The notes under the pieces: generated by a model | Seen by the model: the letters and a program-made list of their open reading frames with translations, nothing else | What the model was told of the DNA's origin: nothing | The model's database searches: none | Source: Actinomycetota bacterium | GTDB taxonomy: Bacteria; Actinomycetota; Actinomycetes; Actinomycetales; Microbacteriaceae | NCBI GenBank assembly: GCA_018268515.1 | Contig: JAFDWK010000067.1 | Span: 6,306-44,958, forward strand | Length of the DNA: 38,653 nucleotides | Direction of reading: 5' to 3' | Shown: piece after piece, positions 33,691 through 38,653 of the stretch | Layout of the letters: each line of letters opens with the position of its first letter | How positions within the stretch are numbered: the first letter of the stretch is position 1 | Position numbers and translations under genes: made by a program

Positions 33691-33701
33691 GTCATGATGA
33701 C
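33691..33701. promoter_or_regulatory. NrtR site 1, upstream of the nrtR -10
   Basis: GTCATGATGAC is a perfect odd palindrome with the GT-N7-AC core. TAAGAT (plus 33683-33688, reverse strand) lies directly downstream as a -10 for nrtR, so bound protein would block polymerase. The site is also 56 bases upstream of the gcv -10. Confidence 0.7.
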
Positions 33702-33756
33702 CAGAACGGGCGTTGATGACGTCATATTCGGACCCGCACCCCGGGGCGCGTCACGA

Positions 33757-33762
33757 TAGGAT
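33757..33762 (+). promoter_or_regulatory. -10 element of the gcv operon (TAGGAT)
   Basis: TAGGAT places a start near 33769, about 20-30 bases before the first glycine aptamer. Confidence 0.5.
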
Positions 33763-33788
33763 GGGCGCGCACAACTGAACACGTGGCC

Positions 33789-33992
33789 GCATGGTCCGTG
33801 CGGGAGAGTCCGGTGATCGCAGCCGGACACCGAAGGAGCAAGCCTCCCCGCCAATCTCTCAGGTAACCGCACCGCGCAGACCCGGCCGCTCTGAAAAGCG
33901 ATTCGAGCAACGAATCCGCCGACGGTGAAAGCCCCGCGCCCTCTCGAGGTGCCAGGGCGAAGCTCTCAGGCTCATGACAGAGGGGGAGTTCT
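33789..33992 (+). ncRNA. Tandem glycine riboswitch
   Basis: Two glycine aptamers in a row upstream of gcvT. The first has CGGGAGAGTCC (33801-33811), ACCGAAGGAGCAAGCC and ATCTCTCAGGTAACC. The second has CTCTGAAAAGCG, GACGGTGAAAGCCCC and AGGGCGAAGCTCTCAGGC. Both carry the core sequences of the class. Glycine binding would raise expression of the glycine cleavage genes, as is usual for this arrangement. Outer limits are approximate. Confidence 0.93.
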
Positions 33993-33993
33993 C

Positions 33994-34016
33994 GGATCCG
34001 CGCGCCGTGCGGATCC
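33994..34016 (+). promoter_or_regulatory. Hairpin between the riboswitch and gcvT
   Basis: GGATCCGC (33994-34001) pairs with GCGGATCC (34009-34016) around a 7-base loop. Lying between aptamer two and the ribosome binding site GGGAGAG (34031-34037), it may be part of the expression platform. It has no U-tract, and no anti-hairpin was identified. Confidence 0.45.
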
Positions 34017-34041
34017 TCACCGATCTGCACGGGAGAGCTCC

Positions 34042-35169
34042 ATGACCCCAGAGCCGATGACACCGGCCCGCTACACCCCGCTCCGAGAGCGCCACGAGGC
34101 GCTCGGAGCCTCGTTCACGGATTTCGGCGGCTGGCAGATGCCGGTCCGCTACACGTCCGACCTCGCCGAGCACCACGCCGTGCGCCAGGCCGCCGGCATC
34201 TTCGACATCTCGCACATGGCCGAGTTCACGATCGCAGGCAGCGGGGCGGGGGAGTACCTCGATTACGCGCTCGCCGGCCGGCTCTCCGCGCTCGCCGTCG
34301 GCAAGGCGAAGTACTCGCTGCTGCTGGCCGAGGACGGCGGGATCATCGACGACGTGATCGTCTACCGGCTCGACGACGACGACTTCCTCATCATCAGCAA
34401 CGCGGGCAACCGCGACGCCGTGCGCGAGGCGCTGCTCGACAGGACCCGGTCCCTGGGCGCTGAGGTCGTCGTCCGGGACGTCTCCGACGACTACGCCCTC
34501 ATCGCCGTGCAGGGCCCGAACGCCGAGGCGATCGTCGCGGCGATCGACGGCGTCGACGACGTCTCGATCCCGTGGGCGGAGCAGAAGTACTACGCCTGGG
34601 CCTCTGCGACCTACAACGGCAAGCCGCTGCTGCTGGCGCGCACCGGCTACACCGGCGAGGACGGATTCGAGCTGCTCGTCGCCGCCGACGACGCCGCGTC
34701 GCTGTGGGACGCCGCGCTCGCCGCGGGCGCCGACCACGGGCTCGTCCCCGCGGGCCTCGCCGCGCGGGACACGCTGCGCCTCGAGGCGGGCATGCCCCTG
34801 TACGGCCATGAGCTGAGCCGTCAGACCACGCCGGCCCAGGCCGGGCTCGGCCGCGTCGTCGTCTCCGACAAGGAGAGCTTCGTCGGCAAGGGCGCCATCG
34901 CCCCCGCCGAAGGGGCCCGGGTGCTCGTCGGTCTCGCCGCGGAGGGCCGTCGCGCGGGCCGCGCCGGGTATGCGGTGGTGACCGAGGACGGCACGGTGAT
35001 CGGCGAGATCACCAGCGGCGCCCTGAGCCCCACCCTGGGCCACCCCATCGCCATGGCCTTCGTCGACCCGGCGGTCGCCGACGGCTCCGTCCCCCTGTTC
35101 CTCGACGTCCGCGGCACCAGGATCCCCGCGACCGTCACCGCCCTGCCTTTCTACCGGAGGAAGAAATGA
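34042..35169 (+). CDS. gcvT: Glycine cleavage T protein (aminomethyltransferase)
   Basis: 375 residues. T protein transfers the methylene of the H-protein-bound intermediate to tetrahydrofolate and releases ammonia. Typical blocks: [88 protein letters not shown] and [18 protein letters not shown]. Start ATG at 34042 has GGGAGAG upstream; a second in-frame ATG lies five codons later. Overlaps gcvH by ATGA. Controlled by the upstream riboswitch. Confidence 0.96.
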   Translation: MTPEPMTPARYTPLRERHEALGASFTDFGGWQMPVRYTSDLAEHHAVRQAAGIFDISHMAEFTIAGSGAGEYLDYALAGRLSALAVGKAKYSLLLAEDGGIIDDVIVYRLDDDDFLIISNAGNRDAVREALLDRTRSLGAEVVVRDVSDDYALIAVQGPNAEAIVAAIDGVDDVSIPWAEQKYYAWASATYNGKPLLLARTGYTGEDGFELLVAADDAASLWDAALAAGADHGLVPAGLAARDTLRLEAGMPLYGHELSRQTTPAQAGLGRVVVSDKESFVGKGAIAPAEGARVLVGLAAEGRRAGRAGYAVVTEDGTVIGEITSGALSPTLGHPIAMAFVDPAVADGSVPLFLDVRGTRIPATVTALPFYRRKK

Positions 35170-35576
35170 CCGATCTGAACACCCTGCGCTACAGCGAAGA
35201 GCACGAGTGGGTCGCCGTCGCGGTCCCTGAGCCCGTCGAAGGGTCGACAGGCTCAGGGACCGTCGCGACCATCGGCATCACCGACTTCGCGGCGGACGCC
35301 CTCGGCGACATCGTCTTCGTCGAGCTGCCGGCCGTCGGCACCTCGTTCAGCCGCGGCGACGTCTTCGGCGAGGCCGAGTCGACCAAGTCGGTCTCCGAGC
35401 TCTACGCGCCGGTCGACGGCACGGTCGTCGAGATCAACGACGCCGTGGTCGCCGACCCGTCGCTGGTCAACTCCGCCCCCTTCGAGGGCGGCTGGCTGAT
35501 CAAGGTCGCCATCGCTGCGGGCGCGGTCGACGGACTGCTCGACCGCGACGCGTACGTGGCGCACACGGAGGGCTGA
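35166..35576 (+). CDS. gcvH: Glycine cleavage H protein, with a repeat-derived insert
   Basis: 136 residues. Lipoyl carrier of the glycine cleavage complex; the lipoylated residue is K74 in [15 protein letters not shown]. The N-terminal [14 protein letters not shown] should run on to [15 protein letters not shown] with 2-4 residues between in normal H proteins; here [13 protein letters not shown] intervenes at 20-32, encoded by a palindromic repeat. The insert falls in a surface turn between the first strands, so the protein may still fold. GAGGAAG ribosome binding site before the ATG; two bases separate it from gcvP. Confidence 0.95.
   Translation: MTDLNTLRYSEEHEWVAVAVPEPVEGSTGSGTVATIGITDFAADALGDIVFVELPAVGTSFSRGDVFGEAESTKSVSELYAPVDGTVVEINDAVVADPSLVNSAPFEGGWLIKVAIAAGAVDGLLDRDAYVAHTEG
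35221..35262. repeat. Palindromic dispersed repeat inside gcvH
   Basis: Arms 35221-35239 (CGGTCCCTGAGCCCGTCGA) and 35244-35262 are inverted copies with one mismatch in 19, separated by AGGG. It adds about 13 in-frame residues. This is the full head-to-head form; nadA and gcvP have half copies. Confidence 0.9.
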
Positions 35577-35578
35577 GA

Positions 35579-38470
<2,892 letters not shown>

Positions 38471-38492
38471 CAGCCGCGCGAGCCGAAAGCAT

Positions 38493-38530
38493 GACGAGGC
38501 GCCCTGGGATCGGTCCCAGGGCGCCTCGTC
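38493..38530. terminator. 17-bp perfect hairpin after gcvP
   Basis: Arms 38493-38509 (GACGAGGCGCCCTGGGA) and 38514-38530 are exact inverted copies around TCGG. It lies 22 bases past the gcvP stop and is the end of the gcv transcript. Confidence 0.85.
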
Positions 38531-38593
38531 GTCTCAGGTCACCAGTAAGTAACGGTTAACGTTGCGCATTCGCCCGATCGGCATATCGGTGGT

Positions 38594-38630
38594 TAGGCTC
38601 AAGTATCCCTGGGCACTCGACGACGAGTGC
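38594..38630 (+). promoter_or_regulatory. Promoter and palindrome at the window end
   Basis: TAGGCT (38594-38599) is a possible -10. GCACTCG (38613-38619) and CGAGTGC (38624-38630) form a perfect 7-bp inverted repeat with spacer ACGA just past the expected start site. No gene begins before the window ends. Confidence 0.35.
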
Positions 38631-38653
38631 TGTTAAGACGGCGCTTCGGGTAG

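Overview
The window is very GC-rich DNA from a high-GC actinobacterium. It most resembles the Microbacteriaceae (Microbacterium-like). The grounds are the gene families present (DUF4245, an IspH neighbour with three membrane spans, an actinobacterial DUF1345 protein), heavy GTG/TTG start use, and many genes whose -10 hexamer (TANNNT) lies only 6-8 bases before the start codon, as in leaderless actinobacterial transcripts. No rRNA, tRNA or CRISPR array was seen.

Layout. 1-3513 (minus): a tightly packed run xseA-xseB-DUF4245-beta carbonic anhydrase-fumC, with fumC cut by the window edge. 3588-5224 (plus): ispH and a coupled membrane protein, closed by a perfect 20-bp hairpin shared with the convergent fbaA. 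5377-7581: fbaA and glpX diverge from one intergenic region; both act on fructose 1,6-bisphosphate. 7801-11988: a small membrane protein, rmuC, a DnaQ-like exonuclease, a methyltransferase and ychF.

11989-17561 is an accessory region. It holds a VOC protein behind a 30-bp palindrome, a higB-higA-GNAT operon, vapBC, a decayed second higBA copy, a DUF2695-like protein, a lipoprotein, gene fragments and an IS110-family element. Repeats of the last ~25-30 bases of ychF occur at the ychF end itself (A), before higB (B) and as the end of the GNAT gene (C). This suggests that cassettes were added step by step at the ychF 3' end.

17562-28000 returns to ordinary chromosomal genes: YCII protein, alpha/beta-hydrolase-fold protein, isochorismatase-like hydrolase, Fpg/Nei glycosylase, DUF1345 protein, acyltransferase, CMD-family protein, a 60-residue Cys-containing peptide, an MFS drug exporter divergent from an ABC exporter, an SDR and a glycosyltransferase.

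27971-33659 (minus) is an NAD synthesis operon: nrtR-nadA-nadB-nadC-cysteine desulfurase. Junctions overlap by 1-4 bases or leave 1 base. Two GT-N7-AC sites lie at the nrtR promoter and start codon. Divergent from it, a tandem glycine riboswitch precedes gcvT-gcvH-gcvP, closed by a 17-bp perfect hairpin. A dispersed repeat with core CTTCGACAGGCTCAG lies inside the reading frames of nadA, gcvH and gcvP.

The most interesting points are the ychF-end repeats and the cassettes they border, the HigBA-GNAT operon, the repeat insertions inside conserved enzymes, the candidate bridge RNA of the IS110 element and the small Cys peptide at 22274.
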